Part shown: in pieces, positions 37,928 through 50,639 of the stretch
Layout: the number at the start of each line of letters is the position of its first letter
How positions within the stretch are numbered: position 1 is the first letter of the stretch
Assembly (NCBI GenBank): GCA_003342815.1
Contig: PTEX01000015.1
Location: forward strand, 4,329,923-4,393,922
DNA length: 64,000 nucleotides
Reading direction: 5' to 3'
From: Eudromia elegans
Lineage: Eukaryota > Chordata > Aves > Tinamiformes > Tinamidae
Notes under the pieces: model-generated
Database searches by the model: none
Seen by the model: the letters and a program-made list of their open reading frames with translations, nothing else
Told to the model about the DNA's origin: nothing
Translations under genes and position numbers: made by a program

Positions 37928-38472
37928 AAGAAGAATATAGTGGAATTAGAGAAAGTACGGGAAATGGCAACTAAAATGATTAAGCAAATGTAACAGCTAA
38001 CTTCTGAAATGACACTAAAAAGGCTTTGCTCTTAAGTTTGGAGAGGAGAAGACCAAGGTGGCAAAAAGACTTTGAGTTTACACAATGAAAAGATAGTGAA
38101 TAAACTGAATGCACAACTCATTATTCATGATAGAAAACTATTAAGTGGGCAGTTTAAAACAGTTTAAAGGAACCGGTGAACTTCTTGAATTTGCTGCCAT
38201 GGGAATTTGTAGAGCCAGAGAATATCAGTAAGTTCAGAAAGAGAGTAAGACTAATTCATGGGCAACAGGTCCGTAAATAAAAGCACTAAGCAGAGATATA
38301 ACCTCTTACACATCTGGCACAGTAATTAAAGATGTTGGTGAAGTAGACGTTCCACAGCTAGTGTACAGTCTCACATGTTCTCCCTGTCCAGCTTTTCCTT
38401 TTATCACTGCTGGATACAGAACACTGGGTTTGATGGTTTGACCGTGGAGATTTTTTTATGATCCTATCTTAT
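37928..38472 (+). mobile_element. ancient L3/CR1-like LINE 3' end
   Basis: This is a different and older LINE than the bird CR1 copies elsewhere in the window; its 3' end is of the kind abundant in turtles and crocodilians. Landmarks in order: 'atatagtggaattagagaaa' near 37935, 'aatggcaactaaaatgatta' near 37962, 'gtgaataaactgaatgcaca' near 38096, 'gtttaaaacagtttaaagga' near 38151, 'cttcttgaatttgctgccat' near 38180, 'attcatgggcaacaggtccg' near 38254, and the end motif 'ctgctggatacagaacactg' followed by 'ggtttgatgg' near 38407-38437. It covers the end of ORF2 and the 3' UTR, is very diverged and non-coding. Confidence 0.8.
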
Positions 38473-38965
38473 GGCATGTGTGCAAAATCTGGAAGAGCTT
38501 GGAGTAATGTGAACTTGAGGGAGAGAGAGATTTATTTGAAGTGGTGTCTGCACCATCTCTGGTGCTCACTTAACTCAGAAGTAAATAACAAGTAGGAGTT
38601 TCTGCCTCTCATAGATGCAATATACCAGTTGAACAGAATTTTTTGCCTTTTTCAATGGGCGATGTTTTTCACTGTTTGCTGAATACTTATCATCATGCTA
38701 AGCCTCTTTTCTAGTGATGAAGATTACTGTACTGCTTAATACCATTGAAAATAGCTCTGATTTGCTGTTAATAGTAATAGCCTTTTGTTAAGATGAGGAG
38801 TGGTACGGAGTAAATAATGGTTAATATTAGCTACTTAGTATTGCTTGTCCTTTCACTTTGCCATTTGTCCAATCTGAGTAGACTGGATTGAACACAGGAA
38901 AAAATGACAGATATACGTGATATGGAAATAAATAGTGTATTTGAATTCTCTCATACTTAGGGTAC
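38473..38965. other. unique sequence
   Basis: No gene or repeat recognised, apart from a short GAGA run near 38519-38529. Confidence 0.45.
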
Positions 38966-38988
38966 ATATATATATATATATATATATA
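38966..38988. repeat. (TA)n microsatellite
   Basis: Uninterrupted TA dinucleotides. Confidence 0.95.
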
Positions 38989-40319
38989 AAAAATGTATGT
39001 GCAATACATTCAAATATAAGACTCCCCAGAAAGCCTTCAGTCTATCAAGTTGTACTGTATACAGTATCCTCCTTCCTGTTTTCCCAGGGTTCTCCTTCAG
39101 AAAAGCTAGAGGCTTACAGTGGCTGATTTGGAAATAAGGTCCTGTGTTCCCACCTCTGCTATAATTTCTCTTCCAGCATTTCTACTTTGTCTCTGGCTTT
39201 GCATTTATTACAGACATGATTTCTCTTTCTCACCACTTCTCATACTGGCTGTCTAATCATCATCCTAGACAGCATTGCATAAATTTATGTTAACATGAAA
39301 ATATTACCTCTTCTAAAACATAGCAAAGATACCTGCAGCATAGGAAGAACTTCCTGTGCTTTCTAAGCAACTTTCACACTCTGATCTCCCTGTAAAGGGT
39401 CTAGTTCTTCATTTTTACCTTTGTTGCTTGAGAAAGGAGAATCACAAATCTTTCGCTGAGAGCAGTCTCTTCTAGTGTGATCTTACCTGCAGTCAGCTTG
39501 CGAGGGAACACCAACATATCTACCAGTCCTGCCCTTAAGTCAGGTGAGTGCATACTGCTGAATCTCCTAGCGCTGGAAATGAAACAAGCTGGTCAGTAAG
39601 CAATTCACATGCTAGCAACTTATCTACTTTCCACCTTCTCCCATTAATTTTTTGCATGAAGCAATAGAATTGGCAATAACATTTTTGACTAAAGAGAAAA
39701 ACATTTTATAAACAAATAAAATGCCATTCAATTATGCACACAGTGTTCTACTGTGACTGGGGAATTCTAAAAAATGGCTGATTGTCTATACTCTCATTTA
39801 CAAGTCTTTACACATGCTATTCCATCTTAATATTTACTTCTATATTTTAATTTATAACTGTCCTATAGATATTTGAAATGCATCCTTTTGAAGTAGTAGT
39901 TAAATTTATTGTTCTGTTTTTATTCTCTTTTTCTCTAACCATATTGAAAGTAACAGCTTAACAATCATGGATCCTTAGGTAACCATCAGTTTTCAGCTCA
40001 GAAATTAATTGGTCTTTTTCTCTCATAATGAGGGCCAAAGCACCTTCGATTAGAATGGCATTAGACAGTAGCTATATTTTTTAGAAACACTAATGATGTT
40101 TTATTAGGAGCCACTTTAGCACTCATTCTTAATAATTTCCTTTATTCTCATTGTTCCTCTGTGTTCAATCAGACAGTTTCCCTTCTCATTTTTGTCTAGG
40201 TGCCAAACAGTAAAGACAGGAGCAGTTTCTCTTCAGTGTTTAATTTTCAATTCTGCTGTCTGATATCATTATAGTCCAAATGTGCAATTAGCAATCACAG
40301 CATATTCTGCCAACTTTGG
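38989..40319. other. AT-rich sequence, nothing recognised
   Basis: No gene or repeat family found. Confidence 0.5.
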
Positions 40320-40640
40320 CTGAAAAACTACCCTGTTTGGAGTAGGCTGTTCCACCAAATTATTAACTGGAGACACAGCACGTTCTTGGCAAAATGGCCT
40401 GGATAACAGCAACTGACAATGGTAGGACACCCAAAATTGTCTGAGAAAACTGAAGCTGGAAGATGGGTTTGCAAGGAGATGGCAGCAAAGCAGAGGCAGT
40501 GCCAGCCCTTTGGCATCAGGGCTTTGCCCAGACCTGCTAGCACAGCCAATGTGGGCACCATGCCCAGCTCACCCATGGACAGCAGGAAGGCACCCATGGC
40601 ACAGCCGCGTTTAGGGGAATGAGGTCTTCAGAACTCATGG
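40320..40640. other. GC-richer island of unknown origin
   Basis: Composition switches abruptly to near-balanced GC here. Two overlapping open frames exist: 67 codons on the plus strand (40419-40622) and 89 codons on the minus strand (40328-40597). Neither shows a motif I know. The right part has imperfect internal repetition around 'acccatgg' and 'gcacccatggcacagcc'. It could be an internal piece of a retroelement, a retrocopy fragment or a conserved non-coding element; I cannot decide among these. Confidence 0.4.
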
Positions 40641-43600
40641 AAGGGTGTTTAGAAATGTGTTACTGTATATTTACATTTTCAAAGTTTTTGGTATTGTGAT
40701 GTATCAGTTGCTGATATTGATCCTCAATGTGCAGTTCACTGATTGTCAATTAATTTTGTCTTTAATAAATCAATAAACTTCTTTGATCCTGTTCTGGCTT
40801 AAACTATATGAAATGAGCATTTTTTTTCCCAGCAAAACATGCTGAATTAAGAAAAAAATTCAGAAAACCTGAATGAAAATGAATATGTGCAAGTAAACTA
40901 TTTTTGGTATTAACTTGTGTTCAAATACTAACAAAATGTATTTATGTATTGAGCCATATAATCGGAAGCTCCCGAGCTACCATCCATCAGCTGAGCAATA
41001 GAGCAGTGGTTCCTTCAAATTCATCTGCTTTGTCACTCAAGAATAATTTTAATTCAGATTTCAAAGTAAAATGCAACAGATAATTTAACTTCTTATTGTG
41101 TGTATTTCACTCTGGTCATATTTCTAATCTTAGATTAAAAAAAGTCATTTTACAGATTCAGGCTGATGCAAAAAATTAAAAGGGAAAAATATTTACATTC
41201 CAAGGGAGAGATAAATATCTCACAATATTTTGATTATTAATGATCATTAAAGCACTCATTAATGTTAAATTATGTTCACGAATAAACATTTGAAAATGGA
41301 GTATGCATGTGTATATGGTCAATTTCTCTCTTTAAAAATCATTGCAAAAAAAGACATAGAGAAGGAAACTCTTAGGATCCCTTAATATGGTCTGATCCAG
41401 ACAGAAAGGGCTGAATTAATTTCCCACTTCATGTCTGAGGATTACAAAACTAACAACTCTGCTACTCTCAGCAAAGTTCTGTTTCATGACACCTTGCAAA
41501 GAGCTCTTTAGTGTCAATCTTTAGAATAACATCACTTTTGAAATTTCAATAACTTGAATTTTAATAACTTGAATTTTTAGATACTGAAAGCTTTTCGGGA
41601 TAAGAGCTAAAAACTGCTGGGATATCTCTGCTACTCTCTTAAAGGGGGGACAATTGACATTTATTTTAGTCAGAAGTTATGTTTAAATTTTAAAAGAAAT
41701 CCATGTATATAATCTTTCAAACTTAAAAACAAAAGATATTACAACCTGGAACTTTATTTTTCCAGGAATTTTTAAGTATATGAAAAATATGAATTATCAA
41801 GAGTGTTACTATTGTCAAAGTATGGTGGCACAGGACCATAAATTCTTACAGAAATCACTTGCTGAGTAGTACGAAGAAAAATAGGCTTTAAGAAACAATG
41901 ATGCAATAACTGCTATCTCCTGAACTTCTATGTTGAACTATGACTGCAAACTTTTTAAATTTTATAGCAGGTGAATAATTGTCTACAGAAATGCTTAGGC
42001 AAAACTTTATTACTGGAATTTCACCAAAAATTAGGTTTAATAATGTATTTATTATCTGTTTTTGAAAACTTAATGAAGTAAACATTAAATTTGTGAAAAT
42101 ACTCATAGAAATGAGGCACTCCATGCCTCACCATTTGACAGTTTTGAGGGATATTATCTTACTAGACCACATGTCTCTTTGGCTTCCTGTCTTTTCCGTG
42201 AGTATGGCAAACATTAACTTCCTACTAGGATGTGTAAAAAAGATTGCAGAAACATGTTCTTCCCTGTCCTATGCTCCCTGAACATCCAGCAGTTTGTAGC
42301 TCATTGCTACCTGAAGCCAGAGGCAGGTAACAGGATGCAATTTCACCAGTCTTACTAGCATCAACACACATTTTTTACTCAACTACAAATCCTTTTAATT
42401 CGTCATGGAAAGAGATTATATTACTTTGCTGGGTTTTGACAAATCTGACTAAAATATGAACACATCATAGATCTCTAACAAAAGATACATAGAGAAAGTA
42501 GAAAACATCAGATTTCTAAGGAGTCATATAAAATGCTAGCAAGAACAAAATCAGAAATGCAATGAAAAAGGTAACAAACGTGCATGAAAGAAAAGGAGCC
42601 TGATTATAAATTTATTGCTGGTCCAAGGTTAAGAGGAAAGGTGATAGTTTACTTAGTGAGATGAGAAAAATAATATCAAAATATATTGATATATTGATAT
42701 TGATATTGAAATACTTGAAATTACAGCAGTTTTAATGAAAAAAAAAAAAAGAGCTTAGCTTCCATTGGAGTTCTTAAAGAATTGTCTGTTGAAATTTTGT
42801 ATTTGACAACAGTTAACTTACAATTTCAAAGAATTGATGAAATACTGGATTCCTGGAAAGAACAAAAATATTTTAAAAGCAAAACACTTAGTTGAATTTT
42901 TCAGTTAAACTAGGGATGCTCTGATTACTTTCTTCAGGTTTTACACTTTTGATAAATATGGGCTATGGCAGAGTTTCTGACATACAGTGCAAGCTCCTTC
43001 AAAGCACATAATTGTTAAGTCACACAATTCAGAAAACTCATAATCAATTTTCTATTATTTAAGTTTGTGCTAAGTGTATCTTTGTTCAGCTTTTATAATC
43101 ATCACCTTTGCTGATTCTGTTTATATTTCCATACATTTTTTTAAGTCATTATCATCTTCTTCACATTCTTTGTAGATTTTATGATAGTATATAGACATGT
43201 ATTTTTCTACAGTTGGTTTTTTTGCTGCATAAAAGTACATGCACTAGTATCTGCTACTAGTATCTGCTACAATTGCTTGACATTAGGGTATTTGCTGAAT
43301 AATGTAGTTTATTTCTCTTGTAGTTTATTTCTCACCAAAGGTAATTTTCATTTTATTCACTGTAATTTCTAAAGCAGCTCACTGTGTTCTATCTTTGTAT
43401 TTTAAGCAAATGGAAACAACAGATAAATGCTTAAAATAAAACTTCCTATCATGGGAAAATTTCCCAAATAATTTAAAGGCTAAGGAATATGAGGCTTTCT
43501 AATTAGATCTTTTTTTTCTTCATATGTTATTTATTTATTTTACCTTGAAAAAAATGTAAGAGTCTCAATGAATAAAAACTCTAAAGTATAGACTGCTTGT

Positions 43601-46600
43601 ATAGACCTCACTAATTAAATATATTCATTCTTAATAGCTGATTATTTAAAAGATTAAGGTCAATAAACTGAACCAAAAGCAGAAAAATCTGCTACATGAT
43701 ACACAATATTTGTTAGGTATGTGAGCAGAATGATAAATACAATGAACAGGAAGATCATCTAAATCAAGCTTAGAAAGTGATCCAACAATCAGAGCATGAA
43801 CAGGAGATCCATGTAGGATAGGTATTATATATTTAAATGAGGCATTACAAATGTGACCATACTTTATTTATTTTCAAGGAAACTATTCTTTTTATTAGCC
43901 AAAAAAAAAAAAAGGACTCTCAAGACATTAATACTCATCTGAAACTGCTTGAAATACATTATATGTTGCCTCAAACTACTGAGCAGATATAGGATGTAAT
44001 TTTATTAAAGTAGGTAACTTCCAAAAAGGAAAACATGCCTGTTAATGAAAAGGCATCTTTATAAAACCCAAGCAGATGTAAGTTTCTAGAGTTAAAACAG
44101 GCATAATCATCAACATAAAAAATATCAAACACTCAAATCTAGAAACAACTAACAAAACAAAGAGGCCTCTTCATGCCAGAGGTAAGAAAAAATACCTAAT
44201 GTTTGAAAACTGGAATTACTGAACAGGAAGCAGAAGTATACTGTTCAATTAAAAATGTTGGAGTTGTTTCGTTATTTATGTTACAGATGTAGAATTGTAG
44301 TAAGATATATTTGAATTTTCAAATACAATTAGGTCTTATTATGGGAAAAAATACTTACTTGTTTATTGGGTAACATAAATATGTATTTCATTTTGTAAAT
44401 TGTTACCCTAAATAAAACATTGATAGTTTTGTAAGCACCATGTGTATTGTGCAGCTATTCTTTTGAAGACAAAGATATTCCAAAAATAAACAAAACATAT
44501 ATATATGTATTATATACTTTAGAGCATATAACATTAAATATATCATGCGTATATACATGCTATTAAATATATTAAGTATATGCTTTACTTACACGTACTG
44601 CATTTGAATGCTAACTATTCAATTTCATAATAAAGACAGGCAAATTCAAAAGCTTCTGCAGTTGTGGAGGGTTTTTCTGTACTTAATCCTAAAATAATTA
44701 AGCATACAAGCTGTAGTTTCAATAACACATCAGTATTAGAGAAAAGGTTAATGACTGATTGTTTCTTTTACAAGCTTTAGTGCTTGTGAATGTGAAAAGC
44801 TGAAAGAATTGATTCAAATGAGTCATGGCTTCAAAGTTTCATAGCTCAGTAGCTGCGGTGGAACAAATCAGCTGAAGACTTGTTCCTAGCCATGTTACTC
44901 ATTCAGCTCTTTTTGTTCCAACATCCTGTTATATTGTTATGCTAATGTGAGATTTCTTTCTAGTGTAGGACTGTGGTTTGTGTATAAAAGTGTAATAAAT
45001 TAATCTATGTTGAAGGGAAATCACTGTTTTGGCCTCACCAAATTTTAAATTCTTTTTTTGTGAAACATGACTAATATAATCTATTGAAATATTCTTATAA
45101 AAACACAGATTACATAGCTAATCATCATCTAAAGCATCCTCTTGCTAGGACTTGAAAAGTATAAGAAAAATATTTTTAAGTTTTCAAAAATGCAATTTTA
45201 TTAAGCTCATGTTTTCATCTATTAGGCTGTACCTTATAGTTGAACACTAAAAAGACTTTGGATACAAAGTATCATAGCATATTTCTTTTTTAGGCTTGAA
45301 ATAAATATATTTCTGGATGCCCCAAATATGCATTATACAAAATACCACTAAATTGCCACTAATTATGTTATTTTTATTCCAGTTCTCTATATGCTTTGGA
45401 GCAACTTTAACCGTTAGTTTACATTTTAAAACTGTAGCTGCATGACACTGAGTTTTGGGATAATTTACCCACGTGATCTCTTCAAAGCCGTTCTGAATAA
45501 CTGCTTTCTCTACTCAGAAGTGTTGTTGTGAGTGTTGTTATTGATGATGGTCCCTTACAAGAAATCTGTCACTGATGAGAAACTCCATTCATAGGATGGA
45601 TTATCCTCCATTCATTGACCCTATTCCAAACCCATCATCATCTTTAGATGTTGTATTTATATCATAGCACATGCTTGATATGTGGCATATGTCATGCCAA
45701 GATGTTCACTGACCTTTAAAAATCTGTCTTCCATGTTAACAGTCTTCTTGATTATAGGACATTCTGCATTTATTTATGTAAATATCTATATTTTTAAGAA
45801 AAAAAATTAGGAGTGTTCATTGTACTGAGAAAAAAAATCAGTATGTATGCACATGTATTTTGAAAGATCATCTAAAAATGCCTTTTTCACTGTAATGACT
45901 GAACATCTTTCTTAATGACTAAACATTTGCAAATTATTGGTGATCCTGGTTCAGGGATGCTATAAAACTGTGTGAGGATCTGGCAGTTTTGCCTAAGAAG
46001 CCAAAACCATAACACAGTGGCTGATAGCTTGTAGGATTCCAGGAAGACAGATGCGTTCATTTTGCTGTTTAAAATGATGCTCTGGTGGTATAAATGCACA
46101 CAGCCCATCCTCATGCGGTAGACTCGAAGACAGCACTGCAGGTATCTTGCCACTTAATATCTAAACCTCACACTAGTCTTTACCAGCTGAGCCAACAACT
46201 TTCCATGAAAACACTGCTGATTTCTGCTACCTCTTGGCAGATAGTCATTAAATGGTTTTGCTGGTTAGACCTGTTCCCTTTTTAGACTGGGTTCCAGCTG
46301 GCTTGAACACTTTGTGACAATGATTTTTAGGAGCAGTTCCTGTAAACCTTCTCTTTTCACAGATAGCAGTCACAGTGGACTTTGAATGAGTGGGTTGATG
46401 GCTTCAGCGTCCAACTCTTTATTCATTTACGTGCCAAAGACTAGAATGTGGGAACTTGGAAATATATCAGCAATATTTGGTTAAGTAGTAATTCACATAG
46501 ACCTAAAAAATGCTAGTGTTTCTCACAGAATTGATAAATTAAATGTATATGAATTTTACTATACCTACTCTCACTAGAGAAATATATTTATGTATCACAA

Positions 46601-48575
46601 CGTTTAAACCGTACTAGGAAGGTACTATTTAAAGTGTAGGTGCACACGTTTGTACATGTTATGGACTTATCAACAAGAGTGTTTCTGCATTTCTGTTGTC
46701 TGTCAGTTAAAATTTATTAGCTTCAGTGAAGATGGCTGAATCAAATACATAGTACTTCCCATCGAGGCTAACCAAGAATATATCTACTAGTGGCTGTGAT
46801 TTATCAGCTGATAATAGTAATATGTTTGACTGTGGTGACTCAACTGAGATTAATTAATTAATTTCTTATATAGTGTGCACATAATTTGGTGCTTTTACGT
46901 ATGTGTACCTGTACATCTGCATTTTCTTTACACAAGTATAAGCTTAGAATTTTTTAATACATATATTTCCACTGAGCTGATAAATAAGTTTAAGAACTAC
47001 AAATCTATGATGTTTATTCTGCAGGGTAAATTTGGCATCTCTGGGGCATAGTGCAGTATTCCAGCTTTTCCAATAGTTTGTAATCATTACAATTTTAAAA
47101 AAATCAATATACGATTTATAAATACATTTTTATGCCCTTCATTGCCTCCGTATTTTGTATTTGGTATTCTATGGTACTTTTTTCAGAAATGTTTTCTCAC
47201 TCTCCTGAGACTTGGAATGGGAAACATTTAGCTCTTCACTAACAAAAGTTTTACTATATCAAAAATATTTTATTAATTTCAAGGCTAATATTTTATGGCT
47301 CTGCAGAGTTAGGAATTGGAATTCCCGATTGTCTGTTAGGACAGTCCTTTGAGGATGCTGTCTGTGAGGATGAGAAAACATTGCATAAAACAAGAAATAA
47401 TATTGCACAAAATTCACATAGAGGTAAGATGGGTCTTCAAAATGTATGCCTAGCAAAGCATCCAATGGAAAAAATATGATAAAACCAATTTGATAGCAAT
47501 ATCTTCCCCAAATACTCCAAAACTACAAAATGAGAAGGCATCTTCCAGAATCTGTTGAAAATTCACTTGCTCAGCTACTGCCACTGTTCTGATATAGGAA
47601 TCCAAAAGCACGAGAATCCTACAAATACAAGATTGTTATTAAGATAAGTCATGATAAGGTCCAGTCTCAGATTAACCTTATAAAAGAAGTGATAAAACAA
47701 TTGATTATAATTGAATGTAAACAGAAGCCATAGTTATTCAATTTGATTAATCGGCATAAACTACAGGGATATAATATATGGATATTAATTTGATTATTCA
47801 GCAGAGATACTTTATTTTTCCTATGACTTTGCGTTTAGTGGACTGTCTGGAAGATTAGACTTCATGAGATTTTCATCTTGGACGGTGAGCATAGATATTC
47901 CTTTACCAAAACAACCAGGGTAATTTTATGATCCTACAATCTGAGATGTTAAAGAAACTCTTTTTGAGCTTGTATGCAACATAAACTACATTTAGTGTAA
48001 TATTTATTTATGAGATATTTCTTATAATAATTTTAGAAACTGAAATGACATTTGTTCTCCACATTCTCTCTGATCACTGAATTATGTGTTATGATTAGTA
48101 ACTAGGAATTGTTCAAGAAAATTTTACTGTGTCCTAAACTTACATTCTTACATTCATGAAAAAAAAAAAAAGATTTTTAATTTAAAATGTACCTTAGTTG
48201 GAGATGAAAAACATGGACATTGACAAAATAAGACAAGAGAGTGCAAACAGCCAATGAATAAAACAAAATATTTTAAAGAAAAATCTCAGGATTCTAAAAC
48301 TATGATTACCTTGAGGTGGAGAGAATAACACTACTGAAAGAAAAAAAAAATCCATCATCATGCAGTTCAATGGACATTTAAAAACATTTTTATTTTGTGT
48401 TTGGAAATAAACTGAACAGGGATGTGGTGGCAGTTATGGCAATTACAAAGCTGTCTTCATCTCTCTTTTCCCTTGAACTTCTTCCATGCACTGTCAAGAC
48501 ACAGCAGTTTCTGTAGCCACTTGAAAAACCAGAGGAAGGAGCTAGCCTGGAGCTCTCTCAGGGAAAATAAAATTT
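40641..48575. other. eight-kilobase AT-rich gene-free stretch
   Basis: No convincing exon, RNA gene or repeat family. Noted inside: ATTA-rich words near 41230-41290; a 14-base tandem 'actagtatctgct' near 43242-43270; GATATT/ATATTGAT repeats near 42680-42712; a short segment 47839-47884 bounded by good splice-like signals (see rejected items). All open frames are 88 codons or fewer. Confidence 0.45.
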
Positions 48576-48595
48576 AAAAAAAAAAAAAAAAAAAA
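48576..48595 (+). repeat. poly-A tract (20 A)
   Basis: Twenty consecutive A residues, preceded within ten bases by 'aaaataaaattt', which includes a polyadenylation-signal-like AATAAA. This could be the tail of an old retrocopy, but no parent sequence is recognised upstream. Confidence 0.9.
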
Positions 48596-50084
48596 GAAAG
48601 ATAGAAAATGTAAGGATAATTTTCAACTAAATTGGCTTCCAATCTGATTTACAGCAGAGTCACACAAATAGCTGTATGTCCCTATCTAATCCAAATTTTA
48701 TTTGTGTTCTTTTTTATAAAAAGATGATTATGAATCATTAATGAAATTTCCTGTAGATAACAGGATTTGGCTGGGAAAAGTCCTTAACATCTTATTTAAG
48801 ATAATCACTGAAAAATGAATGGAAATACAGTCTGGGATTATCAGCTTTAATTGAGTTCTAACTAGTTGCCTTTCCATATGGGACGTTATTTCTTACCTCA
48901 GGTAAGCAAGAAGGAAGCATCCCCATGAGTAAGATCCAAGACCAAAATGCCATTTCAGAATGTCCTTCTGCATTTTGCTGTGAGGTGGAGGAATCAGCAT
49001 CATATGGAAGAGAGTCTTTTGGTAAGATTAGGAAAAATTCTTTTCTACCTACCAACAAGACCTTTTTTATTAGTAAGAGGTGACACTAGATTAGGCAAGG
49101 TGTGCCTCAGAATTTATTATTAACAGAAAATACCTTGTTGTCTGGACTAATTTAGTACTAAAACATTGTGAGGAATTCTTATGCTAACCTGTTCTGTGCT
49201 TTCCTTTCATGTTGTGTCTGCAGAGCTCTTCACATTGTGGAGTTGTGTTAAGAACACAAGTCTCTATAGCTCAGTAGAATGGGAGAAAGAGAAGAGATGG
49301 AGAAGGAGTCTATAAGAGATTTAAAAGTCTTCCACTATTAATTTTCATTATCCAGGAGAGTTTATGGGTCATCCCACATTATAGAGACATTTAATAGAGA
49401 AATGATCTGATTTTTTAATTATAAACTTAATAGGCTTGGAATATCTTACATCCACTTTGACACACTGTACACAGCCAGACATTGCCCAAAACAGTAAGAT
49501 AAAGTACAGCTCACAAAGATACCTAGATTTTTTTTTCCCTCAAAATACACCATGAGCATTTTTAGCAACGTTTTATGAACAAATCTTCTTAAAATCTGCA
49601 AATTCAGTAAAATTGCAAATGGGAGTCTGGAAAAATAGTTGAAGACTTCCCTGAACTAGCAATGCTCAGACTTAGCAAGTCTGGTAGCACTGGGGAGGAT
49701 CTGAATGACTGCATGAAATCCAGTATTGTACTTAAAATGACTTTCCAAATCATTAATCATTTAGCTTGACAGCAGTACTAAAACATATGAAAGACAAAAC
49801 AAAACAAAACCCACAAAGCTGATTTTCAGTAAATGATCTAAATTAAGAAAGAACAATTAAAAGCCAAGCAACAATGTTCTGTGGATTCTCTTGTATGGAA
49901 TTGCTATTTTGGTCAATTATACTGACTATATTGACTATATATGGATTTCAGTAAGGAATCCTATGAAGCACCTGTGCATTGGATTAAAACGAGGACTGTA
50001 GACAGCGGCTTGCATTAAGTAAAGTAAAAGCAAGCTTATAGATCAAATATAACAAATTTGCAAATATAATACAATGAGGCATTT
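48596..50084. other. AT-rich sequence, nothing recognised
   Basis: No gene or repeat family. An (AAAAC) run lies at about 49796-49810. Confidence 0.5.
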
Positions 50085-50639
50085 CTAGTGAAATTGCAGA
50101 TTAATCTGTTTTTTTTTTTTTTCCATTATCAGTAATCTAGAAGAAGACAAAATTATTGCATGCAAAGTGTGTATATGGCACAAAAATCTGGAAGTGAAAA
50201 ATGATATGTCTCTTTCACTGACTGATTCAAATCTTACAGAAAGGTGGATATATTTGAAATACTTTTTTTTTTTTCTTTTCTCAAGGAAAGTGCATTTTCT
50301 TGAGTTGTTAGAAAGTCTATGATGCTCTGAAAAGACCTGAAAAAGACCCCCTGGGAAAAGTTTCTCTCCTTTCCATTCAAATCCACTATGAAATTTAGAG
50401 AAACACTCTGAGGGTTGTTTGTAGTGGTCTTTGTACATCTTATTTTCCTTAAATTTCATGCAACTCAGCCATCTTGGGTGGATGATTTGTTGAATTACCT
50501 TTAATGCCATACTTATTAGTAGGAACTCAGTCTTAACTATGAAGTTGTGACAGAGGTACACAGGTAAAACGTTTATATGTTTGTTTAATATTTTCTCTTT
50601 TAGATTTAAAACATGAAATAGGAAACTTATTAAGGACAA
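50085..50639 (-). other. unexplained 184-codon open frame
   Basis: This is the longest uninterrupted frame in the window, remarkable because the DNA is AT-rich and therefore stop-rich. It starts at an ATG (complement of 50637-50639). The predicted protein is Lys-, Phe- and His-rich with scattered hydrophobic patches. I see no signal peptide, transmembrane segment, zinc finger, protease or retroviral motif. Two lysine runs derive from T-runs on the plus strand (50108-50122, 50265-50277). It lies about 1.2 kb upstream of the coiled-coil exons, on the opposite strand. It may be chance, a fragment of an unrecognised retroelement, or part of an antisense transcript. I assign no function. Confidence 0.2.

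Noticed and set aside
47839-47884. A 46-base segment between a good acceptor ('tgcgtttag') and a good donor (GACG|GTGAGC), in phase with exon A
   Set aside because: The peptide (WTVWKIRLHEIFILD) lacks the coiled-coil character of the other exons, the segment is very short, and phase agreement alone has a one-in-three chance.
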